64,000 nt of DNA, from the IMG/VR virus record IMGVR_UViG_3300032246_000761, positions 1-64,000 of that record; one strand, 5' to 3'. The DNA is from a virus. Numbering within the stretch: the stretch's first letter is position 1; every line of letters begins with the position of its first letter. The translations under genes were made by a program, and so were the position numbers. Positions 8,175 through 15,916 of this stretch are shown here, piece by piece. The notes beneath the pieces are model-generated. The model searched no databases. It was not told the origin of the DNA and saw nothing but the letters and a program-made list of their open reading frames with translations.

Positions 8175-9206
8175 ATGTCTTTAACTATATTATTATTTCT
8201 ATCAGGTATTGCTGTATCTATTATTGGTGCCGCCTATTCTATTATGGGGTTAGCGTCATTGTTTGCTGGTGCCTATTGGGCAGTGGTGTCAATGGGTATA
8301 ACATTAGAGATAGCAAAACTTGTAACAGTATCATGGTTGTATAGAAATTGGGAATCTAAGTTATTACCAAACTCTATAAGATATTATTTAACATCTGCTG
8401 TATTAATGTTAATGTTTATAACATCAGTAGGCATATTTGGGTTTTTATCTAAAGCTCATTTAGATCAGTCCACACCAAACACTGGTAACAGATTATTAGT
8501 TAAAAACGTTGAGAGACAAATAGATAGTGAAAAGAAATCAATAGAAGGCGCTCAAAAGATTATAAATCAATTAGACACCGCATTAGATAAAGTAATTGAT
8601 AGAGACGCAGATAAAGGTCTTTCAGAAAGACAAAAACAACAGAATGAACGAAATAGAGCTAATAACATTATATCAAACTCATCTAAAAAGATTACAGACC
8701 TATCGAATCAAAAACTTAAACTAGATAAAGACCAATTAGCAATAGATAAAGATATAGGGCCATTTAAATACGTTGCTGAATTAATATATGGCGATAGTAT
8801 GGATGGTAACTTAGATAGAGCCGTTAGATTTGTTATAGTGTGTTTAATACTTGTATTTGATCCATTGGCGGTATTGATGTTAGTGGCATTTAACGTGTCA
8901 TTAAAAGAAAAAGAATTAAATAATAAAGCATATAAAATAACATATCCTGAAGAATCCTTTGTTAAACAAAGCGATGATAAATCTAAAGACAATTCTAATA
9001 TTCAAAATATAATACTACAACAAGTAAAAGAAAAATTATCAGACAAAAATAAATCTACAAAAGAAAGAGAAAGAGATTATGAGAAATTTGTCCAAGAATT
9101 GGGTGCTAAAGAATTAAATGGTTTAAGTCCAGATGAAATTAAAATAAAACTTAATCAAATTATGGATTGGAACGAAAAGAAAGGAAAAAGTGAAAAAGAT
9201 AATTAA
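8175..9206 (+). CDS. polytopic membrane protein with long coiled coil, 343 aa
   Basis: Two hydrophobic segments lie near the N-terminus (about 3-47), one at 70-92, and one at 212-238. Between the third and fourth there is a region of about 120 residues rich in Gln, Lys and Asp with coiled-coil character, followed after the last helix by a polar tail. Proteins of this design occur in other marine T4-like phages but I know no proven function. Position next to the glucosaminidase suggests envelope work. Confidence 0.55.
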   Translation: MSLTILLFLSGIAVSIIGAAYSIMGLASLFAGAYWAVVSMGITLEIAKLVTVSWLYRNWESKLLPNSIRYYLTSAVLMLMFITSVGIFGFLSKAHLDQSTPNTGNRLLVKNVERQIDSEKKSIEGAQKIINQLDTALDKVIDRDADKGLSERQKQQNERNRANNIISNSSKKITDLSNQKLKLDKDQLAIDKDIGPFKYVAELIYGDSMDGNLDRAVRFVIVCLILVFDPLAVLMLVAFNVSLKEKELNNKAYKITYPEESFVKQSDDKSKDNSNIQNIILQQVKEKLSDKNKSTKERERDYEKFVQELGAKELNGLSPDEIKIKLNQIMDWNEKKGKSEKDN

Positions 9207-9327
9207 CATATTAATACTTTTTAGTGTGATTTCTTGTACCACAACAAATACAACAAATCAAACTGAATCTAAAACTGATTTTAATAAAATTATTGATGGT
9301 TTTAAAACAATAATTTTACCAAAATAG
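9190..9327 (+). CDS. short lipoprotein with GTG start, 45 aa
   Basis: GTG at 9190 is preceded by AGGA. The 45-residue product has a hydrophobic signal and lipobox VISC with Cys16, followed by a short Thr/Asn-rich mature chain. It overlaps the end of the membrane protein gene by 17 bases. It resembles small phage lipoproteins such as spanin outer subunits in size and layout; that is only a structural analogy, but its place near wall-degrading genes fits. Confidence 0.45.
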   Translation: MKKIINILILFSVISCTTTNTTNQTESKTDFNKIIDGFKTIILPK

Positions 9328-9330
9328 ATA

Positions 9331-9359
9331 TTGACATAACGTTAATTGAATGATATGAT
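9331..9359 (+). promoter_or_regulatory. sigma70-like promoter TTGACA-N17-TATGAT, leaderless type
   Basis: TTGACA at 9331-9336, TATGAT at 9354-9359, spacer 17. Only 8 bases separate the -10 box from the ATG at 9368, so transcription should start at or next to the start codon. Confidence 0.7.
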
Positions 9360-9367
9360 GAAAGTAT

Positions 9368-9517
9368 ATGAAATTAAACCTTACAAGTAAATTACAACAA
9401 AAACTTATAGATAACGCATTTAGAGCTTGTAAAAAAGCAGAATCTAAATGGGCACAAAAATTTTGGTTTGGTGTATGGAAAAAATTATGTCAAAAATATA
9501 AAAAAGGTATACATTAA
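9368..9517 (+). CDS. small basic protein, 49 aa
   Basis: 49 residues, rich in Lys and Trp. It is directly downstream of the promoter at 9331-9359 with no room for a ribosome-binding site, which supports the ATG at 9368 as a leaderless start. Its stop overlaps the next ATG. No family recognised. Confidence 0.5.
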   Translation: MKLNLTSKLQQKLIDNAFRACKKAESKWAQKFWFGVWKKLCQKYKKGIH

Positions 9518-9636
9518 TGATTGATTATATATTGAGTATAATTGAAAATATAGGTTTAAAACTTCAAAATTGGGCTTGGCAAAAAAGATGGGGTAAAGCC
9601 AAAGGTCATGGAAGAATACATTATAAAATCAAATGA
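9517..9636 (+). CDS. small basic protein, 39 aa
   Basis: 39 residues with an amphipathic N-terminal half and a Lys/His/Gly-rich tail. Coupled to both neighbours through overlapping stop and start codons. Function unknown. Confidence 0.45.
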   Translation: MIDYILSIIENIGLKLQNWAWQKRWGKAKGHGRIHYKIK

Positions 9637-10202
9637 ATATATTTTATTTACATAAAGATCCTATCATAGCAGCAGAAATGTCTTGCGATAAACATGTTTG
9701 TAAAATGATTATTGAATCAGCTCAAATGCTATCGACAGCACACAGAGTATTAGATGGTACAGAATTTACCGATAAGACAGCTAATGGTCGTAATATAAAA
9801 AGATGGAAACATCCTGATATCGAATTAGACAAAATATTATACAAAGCAAGTCATATTAAACACCCAAGTACACAATGGGTAATGTATAATTTACAGAATT
9901 ATGTATGGTTGTATAGACACATGATGGCATTACACTCACAATTTAAATTGAGATATAATAAATCTGAAGATCACATGACTATACAAAAACTAGGTACAAT
10001 ATTAAAAGATGCTCCTAAAAGATTGCCTGTAAGAGATTCAAAAGAACCTACACCAGCAATGCCAGATGAATGTAAAGTACCAGGAGATTCAGTAGCTAGT
10101 TATAGAAAATACTATATAATGAAGAAAAAAGATTTTGCTACTTGGAAATATCCAGCAGTAATGCCAAACTGGTACAAAAAAGGTATTGAAAATGCCATCT
10201 AA
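9633..10202 (+). CDS. conserved phage protein, 189 aa
   Basis: The start, MNIFYLHKDP then DKHVCKMIIESAQMLSTAHR, is a pattern I recall from hypothetical proteins of T4-like cyanophages and other marine phages. Conserved His/Lys/Glu residues in that block (H21, K24, E28 approximately) suggest an enzyme or nucleic-acid-binding role, but none is established to my knowledge. The protein is soluble. It overlaps the genes on both sides. Confidence 0.6.
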   Translation: MNIFYLHKDPIIAAEMSCDKHVCKMIIESAQMLSTAHRVLDGTEFTDKTANGRNIKRWKHPDIELDKILYKASHIKHPSTQWVMYNLQNYVWLYRHMMALHSQFKLRYNKSEDHMTIQKLGTILKDAPKRLPVRDSKEPTPAMPDECKVPGDSVASYRKYYIMKKKDFATWKYPAVMPNWYKKGIENAI

Positions 10203-10446
10203 AGACGATAAAGAATTAAAAGAAGTTTATAATATTGTATTTCAGGAAGTTGCTCGTTTAATACTAGTTGATAAAAAACAAGTACAAATAGTTGCCGCAA
10301 CATTGTTGGCACAAGCATTAAGATTATATAAATCTTCTTTAAATAATGATGATTTTGTTAGAATGATGAAATCAATACCAGAATCTATAGATACTATAAG
10401 ACCTTATGATGAACTAGAACCTAAGAACAAACAGACAATAAACTAA
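10192..10446 (+). CDS. hypothetical protein, 84 aa
   Basis: Soluble helical protein starting inside the end of the previous gene; a TTG six bases earlier is an alternative start. No motif recognised. Confidence 0.5.
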   Translation: MPSKDDKELKEVYNIVFQEVARLILVDKKQVQIVAATLLAQALRLYKSSLNNDDFVRMMKSIPESIDTIRPYDELEPKNKQTIN

Positions 10447-10652
10447 TGAAAATAACAAGAAAAAGAACCTTTGTTAAGGCATTAATATATAGAATATGGA
10501 TATTTACAATAACATATCTATTATTATTATTAACAGGACAATCTTGGCATGATGCTATACTACCTACAATAGGTTTTAATTTTATATTAACTTTTACCTA
10601 TTATAGTTATGACAGATTGTGGCAACGTATAAAATGGGGTATAGAAAAATGA
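10446..10652 (+). CDS. DUF2061-like membrane protein
   Basis: 68 residues with two hydrophobic helices (about 11-29 and 38-55). The basic start, the TG-x-SW segment and the C-terminal YDRLWQRIKWG pattern match the DUF2061 family of small inner membrane proteins, whose function is unknown. It overlaps the previous stop by one base and the next start by ATGA. Confidence 0.65.
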   Translation: MKITRKRTFVKALIYRIWIFTITYLLLLLTGQSWHDAILPTIGFNFILTFTYYSYDRLWQRIKWGIEK

Positions 10653-11056
10653 AAAAAATATTTTTTAAATTTTTATTATTAACATTAATAACAAATTCAG
10701 CACATTCTAATAGTAACACAGCTACAATGACTGTAACTGTTAGAGTAATTGAAAATTATGAAAAAGGTAAAATTATAAATGCCAATTATTTAATAAATGA
10801 AAATAAAATTGATTTACCAAATAATCAACCTATAATTTTATCTTTTGAAAAAGACAAGACAACAACTACACACATAATTCGTGAAATTAATTTTGACCGT
10901 TATTACTGTACTCAAAAATTTAGTGATGGCAGTTATATTGATGAACTTAAAAACTCATATTTGATGGATAAACAAACCAATAAACTAGCCGTAAATCATT
11001 TAAATCAAGATACTGGTAAAGTTATCTTTTGTCCAAAGATAAATATTAAGAAATAA
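10649..11056 (+). CDS. secreted protein with signal peptide, 135 aa
   Basis: The ATG at 10649 overlaps the DUF2061 stop and gives a classical signal peptide (residues 1-21, cleavage near AHS-NS). The mature part begins with alternating Thr/Val strands (ATMTVTVRVI) and contains two cysteines that could form a disulfide in the periplasm. The beta-rich start is like that of the secreted protein at 28468, but no family is certain. Confidence 0.5.
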   Translation: MKKIFFKFLLLTLITNSAHSNSNTATMTVTVRVIENYEKGKIINANYLINENKIDLPNNQPIILSFEKDKTTTTHIIREINFDRYYCTQKFSDGSYIDELKNSYLMDKQTNKLAVNHLNQDTGKVIFCPKINIKK

Positions 11057-11057
11057 T

Positions 11058-11369
11058 ATGCCAATATATAGTTTTGAAAACATTAAAACAGGTAAAGAAT
11101 TTACAGAACATTTAACTATGGCTGAATTAGATGCCTATTTAAAAAAGAATAAAAATATTAGACAAGTATTCACATCTCTAAATATAGTAGGTGGCGTGTC
11201 AGGATTAACACATAAACAAGATGGTGGTTGGAAAGATAATCTACAAAGAATAGCAGAGGCACATCCAGGTTCACCATTAGCTGATAGATATAAAAAGAAA
11301 TCTATTAAAGAAATTAGAACAAAAGAAGTAATAAACAAACATAGGAAACGAAATGCCAGCAAACGATAA
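11058..11369 (+). CDS. conserved T4-like phage protein, 103 aa
   Basis: Begins MPIYSFENIKTGKEF, a start I recall from small hypothetical proteins of T4-like marine phages; it resembles an FmdB-type zinc ribbon opening but has no cysteines, so it cannot bind zinc that way. The C-terminus is very basic. The next gene overlaps its end by 17 bases. Confidence 0.6.
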   Translation: MPIYSFENIKTGKEFTEHLTMAELDAYLKKNKNIRQVFTSLNIVGGVSGLTHKQDGGWKDNLQRIAEAHPGSPLADRYKKKSIKEIRTKEVINKHRKRNASKR

Positions 11370-11751
11370 TATACCAGATTATATGAGAGGGTTTGACCTC
11401 AATGATGATTGGGGAATTACTCCTGTTAATACAGCGCCAACTCAATCACAACCTGTTATCGATAATAGTTTAATAGAATCAAGTAATATAGAAATTTCAA
11501 AAATTAAATCAGATGTATCTTCTATCAAAGCAATGATGAACGAAATAATGGATATAGTAAATGAAAAAGATACAGCAACAAAAGAAGTTACAGATGCCTC
11601 AATTTTACAAAGATTTAAAGATATTGAAAAAGTTATATTACCATTTTTATATAACTTAACTAAGAGTGATGAACCATATATACATTGGCCTAATAGATCA
11701 CCTATTATTAAAGCCCAAATAGAAAAAATATTAAAACTAACAAGAGGTTAA
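11353..11751 (+). CDS. hypothetical protein, 132 aa
   Basis: Acidic protein with a disordered N-terminal third, a possible coiled coil at about 45-75, and a C-terminal block with PYIHWPNRSPII. That last block looks like a conserved T4-like phage motif, but I cannot name the family. It sits immediately before the lysozyme. Confidence 0.5.
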   Translation: MPANDNIPDYMRGFDLNDDWGITPVNTAPTQSQPVIDNSLIESSNIEISKIKSDVSSIKAMMNEIMDIVNEKDTATKEVTDASILQRFKDIEKVILPFLYNLTKSDEPYIHWPNRSPIIKAQIEKILKLTRG

Positions 11752-11754
11752 TAA

Positions 11755-12195
11755 ATGAACATAGCACAATTAAGAGAACAATTAAAGATTGATGAAGGCG
11801 TTAAATATGAAATTTATAAAGACCATTTGGGTTATGATACATTTGGTATTGGCCATTTAGTAGTTAAAGAAGATTCTGAATTTGGTAAACCAGTCGGAAC
11901 AAAAGTTAGTGAAGATAGAGTAAACGAAGTATTTGAAAAAGATGTACAGAAGATGATCAAAGAAGCAAAGATATTATTTCCAAATTTTGATAGTTTACCA
12001 GAAGAAGTACAACAAGTTATAGTTAATATGACCTTTAATATGGGTAGACCAAGATTATCTAATTTTAAGAAATTTATATCATATATTAATGAAAGCAAGT
12101 GGGAAGAAGCATCAAAAGAGATGTTAAATAGTGCTTGGGCTAAACAAGTTGGTAAAAGAGCACAAAGATTGAGTGATAGGATTAAAGTTATATAA
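11755..12195 (+). CDS. e: T4-type lysozyme (GH24 endolysin)
   Basis: 146 residues, near the 164 of T4 lysozyme. The catalytic triad aligns with T4 E11-D20-T26: E14 in KIDEG, D23 in YKDHLGY, T29 in DTFGIGH. The hydrophobic C-terminal helices end with WAKQVGKRAQR. It hydrolyses the MurNAc-GlcNAc bond of peptidoglycan at the end of infection and would need a holin to reach the wall, since there is no signal peptide. A holin-like gene is at 20343-20636. Confidence 0.92.
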   Translation: MNIAQLREQLKIDEGVKYEIYKDHLGYDTFGIGHLVVKEDSEFGKPVGTKVSEDRVNEVFEKDVQKMIKEAKILFPNFDSLPEEVQQVIVNMTFNMGRPRLSNFKKFISYINESKWEEASKEMLNSAWAKQVGKRAQRLSDRIKVI

Positions 12196-12200
12196 TAGGC

Positions 12201-12229
12201 TTGACAAACAACCTACATTATGATACATT
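12201..12229 (+). promoter_or_regulatory. possible sigma70-like promoter TTGACA-N17-TACATT
   Basis: A perfect TTGACA at 12201-12206; at 17 bases spacing the -10 would be TACATT (12224-12229), which is weak. A TATGAT at 12219 is too close. The ATG of the peroxiredoxin gene is 9 bases after the -10, as in the other leaderless-type promoters. Confidence 0.45.
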
Positions 12230-12238
12230 GGATATATT

Positions 12239-12883
12239 ATGGTTAAAATAAATGATACAGCACCAAATTTTGTAGCCCACACATCACAAGGATTGGTAGA
12301 TTTTTATAGTTATATAGATAATAGTTGGGCAATATTATTCTCGCATCCAAAAGCATTTACGCCTGTTTGTACTACTGAATTAGGCACATTACAGAAATTA
12401 CTTCCAGCATTTAAAGACAGAAATGTAAAAGTAATAGGTTTATCAGTTGACAGTCCAGATAATCATAACGTTTGGTTAAATGATATAAAAGAAACACAAG
12501 GGTATTTACCTGAATATCCTTTAATTACAGATACAGATAAAATAATATCTAAATTATATGATATGATACATGAGAATGCTAGTGATACAATGACAGTAAG
12601 AACAGTATTCATTATTGGTCCAGATAAAAAGATTAAACTTAAAATGGATTACCCTGCTAGTGCTGGTAGAAATTTTGACGAGATATTGAGAGTAGTTGAT
12701 TCATTACAATTAACTGCTAATTACAAAGTAGCAACACCAGCAAATTGGGTACAAGGTGAAGATGTTATTATTAGTGCGGCTATTAATGATGAAGAAGCAA
12801 AGAAATTATTTCCTCAAGGCTGGACAACACATAAACCATATTTAAGAACACTAAAAGATCCTACACAAGAAACTAATGCCTAA
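12239..12883 (+). CDS. 1-Cys peroxiredoxin (Prx6-like)
   Basis: 214 residues, typical of the Prx6 subfamily. The peroxidatic site is HPKAFTPVCTTELG with Cys44 and Thr41. The C-terminal extension of about 60 residues (containing NWVQGEDVII and PYLRTLKDP) is characteristic of Prx6/AhpC-like long peroxiredoxins. It reduces H2O2 and organic peroxides and would protect the infected cell, and perhaps the oxygen-sensitive Fe-S enzymes encoded later, from oxidation. A resolving cysteine is not apparent. The next gene overlaps its end. Confidence 0.88.
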   Translation: MVKINDTAPNFVAHTSQGLVDFYSYIDNSWAILFSHPKAFTPVCTTELGTLQKLLPAFKDRNVKVIGLSVDSPDNHNVWLNDIKETQGYLPEYPLITDTDKIISKLYDMIHENASDTMTVRTVFIIGPDKKIKLKMDYPASAGRNFDEILRVVDSLQLTANYKVATPANWVQGEDVIISAAINDEEAKKLFPQGWTTHKPYLRTLKDPTQETNA

Positions 12884-13571
12884 AGAATTTAAATTTTTAA
12901 AAGTTGACGCTAGTGTTTTACCTAATACAAAAGGTAAAAATATAGATGGTATAAGATTTTACGAGATAGATGGTAAGTCATATCCATCAGTTACTTCAGT
13001 ATTATCTTTACTTAAAAAAGATTCATTACAAGAGTGGAGAAACAAAGTTGGTGAATCAGTTGCCAATTGGGAAATGGGTAGAGCTGCTAGACGTGGTAAA
13101 GCAATGCACACTTTAGTTGAACAATATTTACAAAATCAAACACCATCAGTTAGAGATGTATTACCATTAGGTTTATTTAAACTGATTAGACCTTATGTAG
13201 ATCAAATCGATAACATAAAAATGTTAGAGACTATTATGTACAGTAAAAAATTAACACTTGCTGGACAGGTAGATTGTATTGCTGAATATAATGGTAAATT
13301 ATCAGTAATAGATTTCAAATCTGCCAATAAACAAAGAGAAGAAGGTTGGATTGAAAATTACTTCTTACAAACAACAGCCTATTCTATGATGTATGAAGAA
13401 TTATATGGAGAAAAAGTAGAACAGCTGGTTATTATATTAGCTTGTGAAGATGGTGTTGCTCAGACATTTATTAAAAATAGAGCAGATTACGAAAAGAAAT
13501 TAATAGAGTCAGTTGACAATTTCTATAAATATTTCAACGATAAACAGAATTTGACGTTGAAGAATAGTTAA
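12876..13571 (+). CDS. PD-(D/E)XK exonuclease (Cas4/RecB/MGME1-like)
   Basis: 231 residues. The fold motifs appear in order: RGKAMH (73-78) with the motif-I histidine, E118, D133 in AGQVD, D146-F-K148 in VIDFKSA, and the motif QTTAY starting at Q165. This is the arrangement of RecB-like single-strand exonucleases. It probably works in phage recombination, replication or host DNA breakdown. It overlaps the peroxiredoxin stop and is followed within a few bases by the tmRNA gene. Confidence 0.8.
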   Translation: MPKEFKFLKVDASVLPNTKGKNIDGIRFYEIDGKSYPSVTSVLSLLKKDSLQEWRNKVGESVANWEMGRAARRGKAMHTLVEQYLQNQTPSVRDVLPLGLFKLIRPYVDQIDNIKMLETIMYSKKLTLAGQVDCIAEYNGKLSVIDFKSANKQREEGWIENYFLQTTAYSMMYEELYGEKVEQLVIILACEDGVAQTFIKNRADYEKKLIESVDNFYKYFNDKQNLTLKNS

Positions 13572-13572
13572 T

Positions 13573-13790
13573 AATTAGTTAGGACCAGGGGGCGGTACCC
13601 TGCCACTCCACCATTTATAGAATGAAATATAGGGGGTGGAAATAGAATCGACTACTAAGTAAACCTATTTGGAGTTAAATCGCTGATAGCGTACTATCAA
13701 ATCATAGATGCTAACGAAAGTTACGCTCTTGCTGCCTAGTAATAGGTAACGGCGTTGGCCTACACGTGGCAACAGAAGTAGGCCGCTTGA
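13573..13790 (+). ncRNA. ssrA: circularly permuted two-piece tmRNA (ssrA)
   Basis: The acceptor half comes first. It has a T-arm CAGGG-GGCGGTA-CCCTG (13586-13602), the 3' acceptor strand CCACTCC (13603-13609) and an encoded ACCA (13610-13613). After a 19-base spacer the 5' half begins with GGGGTGG (13633-13639), which pairs with that strand over 7 bp. CTACTAA (13652-13658) pairs with TTAGTTAG (13575-13582) as helix P2. The tag reading frame starts at 13710 after CATAGAT and reads A-N-E-S-Y-A-L-A-A, then TAG at 13737-13739. A 7-bp helix, GGCCTAC with GTAGGCC (13757-13784), follows as a pseudoknot-type element. The order and T-loop match alphaproteobacterial permuted tmRNAs. It would rescue stalled ribosomes and tag products for proteolysis. 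The exact ends are estimates. Confidence 0.92.
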
Positions 13791-13815
13791 CAAATCAATC
13801 AAATTAGTATATAAT
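13787..13815 (+). promoter_or_regulatory. consensus sigma70 promoter TTGACA-N17-TATAAT
   Basis: Perfect boxes (13787-13792 and 13810-13815) with a 17-base spacer, overlapping the 3' edge of the tmRNA gene and driving the small membrane protein gene at 13847. Confidence 0.85.
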
Positions 13816-13846
13816 ATAATATACATTAACTAGAAAAGGAATAAAC

Positions 13847-13996
13847 ATGTTTACATATAGAAATATAGCAATTGCTGTAGTAGTATTATTTGTTTTAGTA
13901 GTAGGATTTTATACATTAGTAAAACCTTCTAAAAAGATAGATGTAACACCAGCAAAACCTGCTGTTACGCAGCCAGTTTCACCAGTAAAAAAGTAA
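13847..13996 (+). CDS. small membrane protein with Pro/Lys-rich tail, 49 aa
   Basis: 49 residues: a transmembrane helix at about 7-25 rich in Val, followed by a tail with repeated Pro, Lys and Val. It has a consensus promoter and an AAAAGGA ribosome-binding site. The tail resembles linkers that bridge the periplasm. Function unknown. Confidence 0.6.
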   Translation: MFTYRNIAIAVVVLFVLVVGFYTLVKPSKKIDVTPAKPAVTQPVSPVKK

Positions 13997-14039
13997 TTAA
14001 AGAATTTATATAGACTAGATACAATAGGGTGTTTAGTCT

Positions 14040-14047
14040 TATAAATA
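14040..14047 (+). promoter_or_regulatory. T4-type late promoter TATAAATA
   Basis: Exact late box upstream of the gene at 14083, with about 29 bases of leader that include AAGGAG. T4 late transcription needs the gp55 sigma factor, gp33 and the clamp; gp33 is encoded at 14870. Confidence 0.7.
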
Positions 14048-14082
14048 GAAGTGCTATTAACACACACACAAAGGAGAAAACA

Positions 14083-14421
14083 ATGGCAACAACATCAAAA
14101 AACGGATATGAAATCCGATCAGACTTATTAGGATTAGCGAAAGATATCGTTGATTTTAATTTTCAAGCTCAAGTAAAAGAGTACGAATACTCAATCAAAA
14201 AAGACGGCGATCAAGTAGTGCAAGAGTTTAAAGCACCAACTGTTACATCAACAGATATTATTGAAATGGCAAAACAATTCAATGAATTTGTTACTAGCGG
14301 TGATGTTATTAAACAAACGCAAGAGAACATACAGAAAGCTCAAGAAATGGTAAAACCTTATGCTGAAGCATATCAAAACACAGTAAAAGCGTTTTTTCCA
14401 AATCTAAAGAACGGTAAGTAA
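14083..14421 (+). CDS. late-expressed protein of unknown function, 112 aa
   Basis: The ATG at 14083 follows a strong AAGGAG site and a late box, so an earlier in-frame ATG at 14029 is rejected: it would put the late box inside the gene. The protein is soluble, alpha-helical, Gln/Lys-rich and phasin-like in general composition. Strong dedicated late expression suggests a structural or abundant protein. Confidence 0.6.
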   Translation: MATTSKNGYEIRSDLLGLAKDIVDFNFQAQVKEYEYSIKKDGDQVVQEFKAPTVTSTDIIEMAKQFNEFVTSGDVIKQTQENIQKAQEMVKPYAEAYQNTVKAFFPNLKNGK

Positions 14422-14422
14422 T

Positions 14423-14626
14423 ATGTTTCCATATAACCCTTGTGAAAACAAATGGTTATCTGATATTAAAAAAGATGGTCAAGTTGATAAGAAACCTGGC
14501 CATCTTTTATCAGGTCAATCTTTTATAGATTATTTAAAGCATAAATTGAATATGAATAATAACATTGATTTTGGATTTGGTTACACAGAAAAACACGATA
14601 TACTAGTTAGAAAAGACGAAATATAA
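14423..14626 (+). CDS. hypothetical protein, 67 aa
   Basis: Soluble protein starting one base after the preceding stop, containing one cysteine and a Gly/Phe-rich centre. No family recognised. Confidence 0.5.
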   Translation: MFPYNPCENKWLSDIKKDGQVDKKPGHLLSGQSFIDYLKHKLNMNNNIDFGFGYTEKHDILVRKDEI

Positions 14627-14627
14627 T

Positions 14628-14825
14628 ATGATAAGAACAATTATTGTTACCACTATATTAATACTATTAGCATTAGCAATTATAGGCGTTATACGTTCCG
14701 ATAATACAAAATTTACATTGTTAAAAGCATCACCAGAAATTGATCGTAAAGAAAAGATAGCATTTAAGTTTATGTTAATAATGATAATACTTTTTGTATT
14801 ATTGTTCATTACTTCTTGGTTCTAA
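14628..14825 (+). CDS. two-helix membrane protein, 65 aa
   Basis: Hydrophobic segments at about 2-20 and 44-63 with a charged loop between. Starts one base after the previous stop. Holin-like in size, but there is no sequence support for that function. Confidence 0.5.
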   Translation: MIRTIIVTTILILLALAIIGVIRSDNTKFTLLKASPEIDRKEKIAFKFMLIMIILFVLLFITSWF

Positions 14826-14834
14826 ACAATTTAC

Positions 14835-14863
14835 TTGACATCCTTCATAATATATGATATAAT
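14835..14863 (+). promoter_or_regulatory. consensus promoter TTGACA-N17-TATAAT, leaderless type
   Basis: TTGACA at 14835-14840 and TATAAT at 14858-14863, spacer 17. The ATG of gp33 is only 6 bases after the -10 box, predicting a leaderless transcript. Confidence 0.85.
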
Positions 14864-14869
14864 TGTATT

Positions 14870-15082
14870 ATGAACTCAAAAGAATTTTCTTTACAAATAG
14901 AACAGATAGTAAAAGAAAGAAAAGGCATATCATATATGGATGCTGTATTAAAATATTGTGAGCAAAATGATATTGATCCGTCCACAGTTTCTCCAATGCT
15001 TACAAAAGCATTGAAAGATAAAATAACTATTGAAGCACAAAATTTAAACTATATTCCTAAAACAGGCCAATTGCCAGTGTAA
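14870..15082 (+). CDS. 33: gp33-like late-transcription coactivator
   Basis: 70 residues. The block from GISYMDAVLKYCEQNDIDP to the C-terminal EAQNLNYIPKTG follows the pattern of T4 gp33 (MSYLEATTAFLEENSIPE...). gp33 bridges the RNA polymerase flap and the sliding clamp to activate late promoters. The assignment rests on pattern similarity and is supported by the many TATAAATA boxes in the window. It has its own consensus promoter, apparently leaderless, suitable for early or middle expression before late genes are switched on. gp59 follows by one base. Confidence 0.7.
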   Translation: MNSKEFSLQIEQIVKERKGISYMDAVLKYCEQNDIDPSTVSPMLTKALKDKITIEAQNLNYIPKTGQLPV

Positions 15083-15083
15083 T

Positions 15084-15692
15084 ATGTATGGAGGATTTGA
15101 AGTATTTAAAATATATTTGGCAGTTAAACTTCATTTCACTACAGATAGTTATGACTACCATAAATATGAAGGAAAAGTTAATTGTAAGTTAGAAACTTTT
15201 ACTAAAAGAAATGACCGATATTTTTTTCATAAACTTAGCACCAGATATAATAAAGATGATATATTGGAGTTTTTTGTTAGCAATTTTCTTACTGATAGTA
15301 ATAAGTGGGTAAAAAGTTTAACAGAACAGGATGGTAAAGATGTTTATACAGATTGGAAAAAACGTAATGAATCTTTTGATTACTATTTTAGAAGTGATTG
15401 TATATCTATTTTTAATGATTTTACTAACAAGCATCTTTCTTTTGATGATGGTTTTAACTCTTTTGGTGGGCAGCATCCTAGATTTTTTCAATTGGTTTTA
15501 TCAAAAAAGATATCTTATGAAACTGCTATTGTTTTTAACCACATTTTATCATATAGCAAACGTTGGGATAAAGAAATTACTGAACAAGTGGTTTGGCCTA
15601 TACACTCCAAAAGGCTAGAAAAATATACACAGTTTGTTAAGTATAATCCAACAACTGTAAAATTAATAATGAAAGAAGTATTTGTAAAATGA
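15084..15692 (+). CDS. 59: gp59-like DNA helicase loader
   Basis: 202 residues against 217 in T4. The N-terminal block with FEVFKIYLAVKLH, then RNDRYFFHKLSTRYNKDDI and FVSNFL, lines up with T4 gp59 (VYKLYLMIKQH, RRDKYFFQKLSEKYKLKEL, FISNLV). gp59 loads the replicative helicase gp41 on gp32-coated forked DNA and so coordinates leading and lagging strands. Its partner gp32 is encoded at 17847. It is translated with gp33 from the promoter at 14835. Confidence 0.75.
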   Translation: MYGGFEVFKIYLAVKLHFTTDSYDYHKYEGKVNCKLETFTKRNDRYFFHKLSTRYNKDDILEFFVSNFLTDSNKWVKSLTEQDGKDVYTDWKKRNESFDYYFRSDCISIFNDFTNKHLSFDDGFNSFGGQHPRFFQLVLSKKISYETAIVFNHILSYSKRWDKEITEQVVWPIHSKRLEKYTQFVKYNPTTVKLIMKEVFVK

Positions 15693-15916
15693 ATAAAATA
15701 AAATGGATAGCAGCATCAATTAATATTACAGCTTCCTTAATTCAATCTACAGCTATCATTTCATTGCAATGGATTGCATGGGCACTCTTAATAACTTCTG
15801 TACTTGTTTGGGGGTATGTTGCTTATAAAGAAAAAGATTTTGCCAGATTAACACAACAAACCGTTTTTATTACAATTGCAAGTATAGCATTATATAATTG
15901 GTTTAAAATTAGATGA
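15689..15916 (+). CDS. small multi-pass membrane protein, 75 aa
   Basis: Three hydrophobic stretches (about 5-24, 27-46, 55-71). Overlaps the stop of gp59 and the start of the next gene by ATGA. In layout it resembles the protein at 34303-34530, which may be a distant relative. Function unknown. Confidence 0.5.
   Translation: MNKIKWIAASINITASLIQSTAIISLQWIAWALLITSVLVWGYVAYKEKDFARLTQQTVFITIASIALYNWFKIR

Noticed and set aside
14029-14082. Earlier ATG for the gene at 14083
   Set aside because: The late box TATAAATA and the AAGGAG site lie downstream of it, so translation must start at 14083.
15331-15618. Second plus-strand frame inside gene 59
   Set aside because: Lies wholly inside gp59, whose frame matches T4 gp59; composition is that of a shifted frame.
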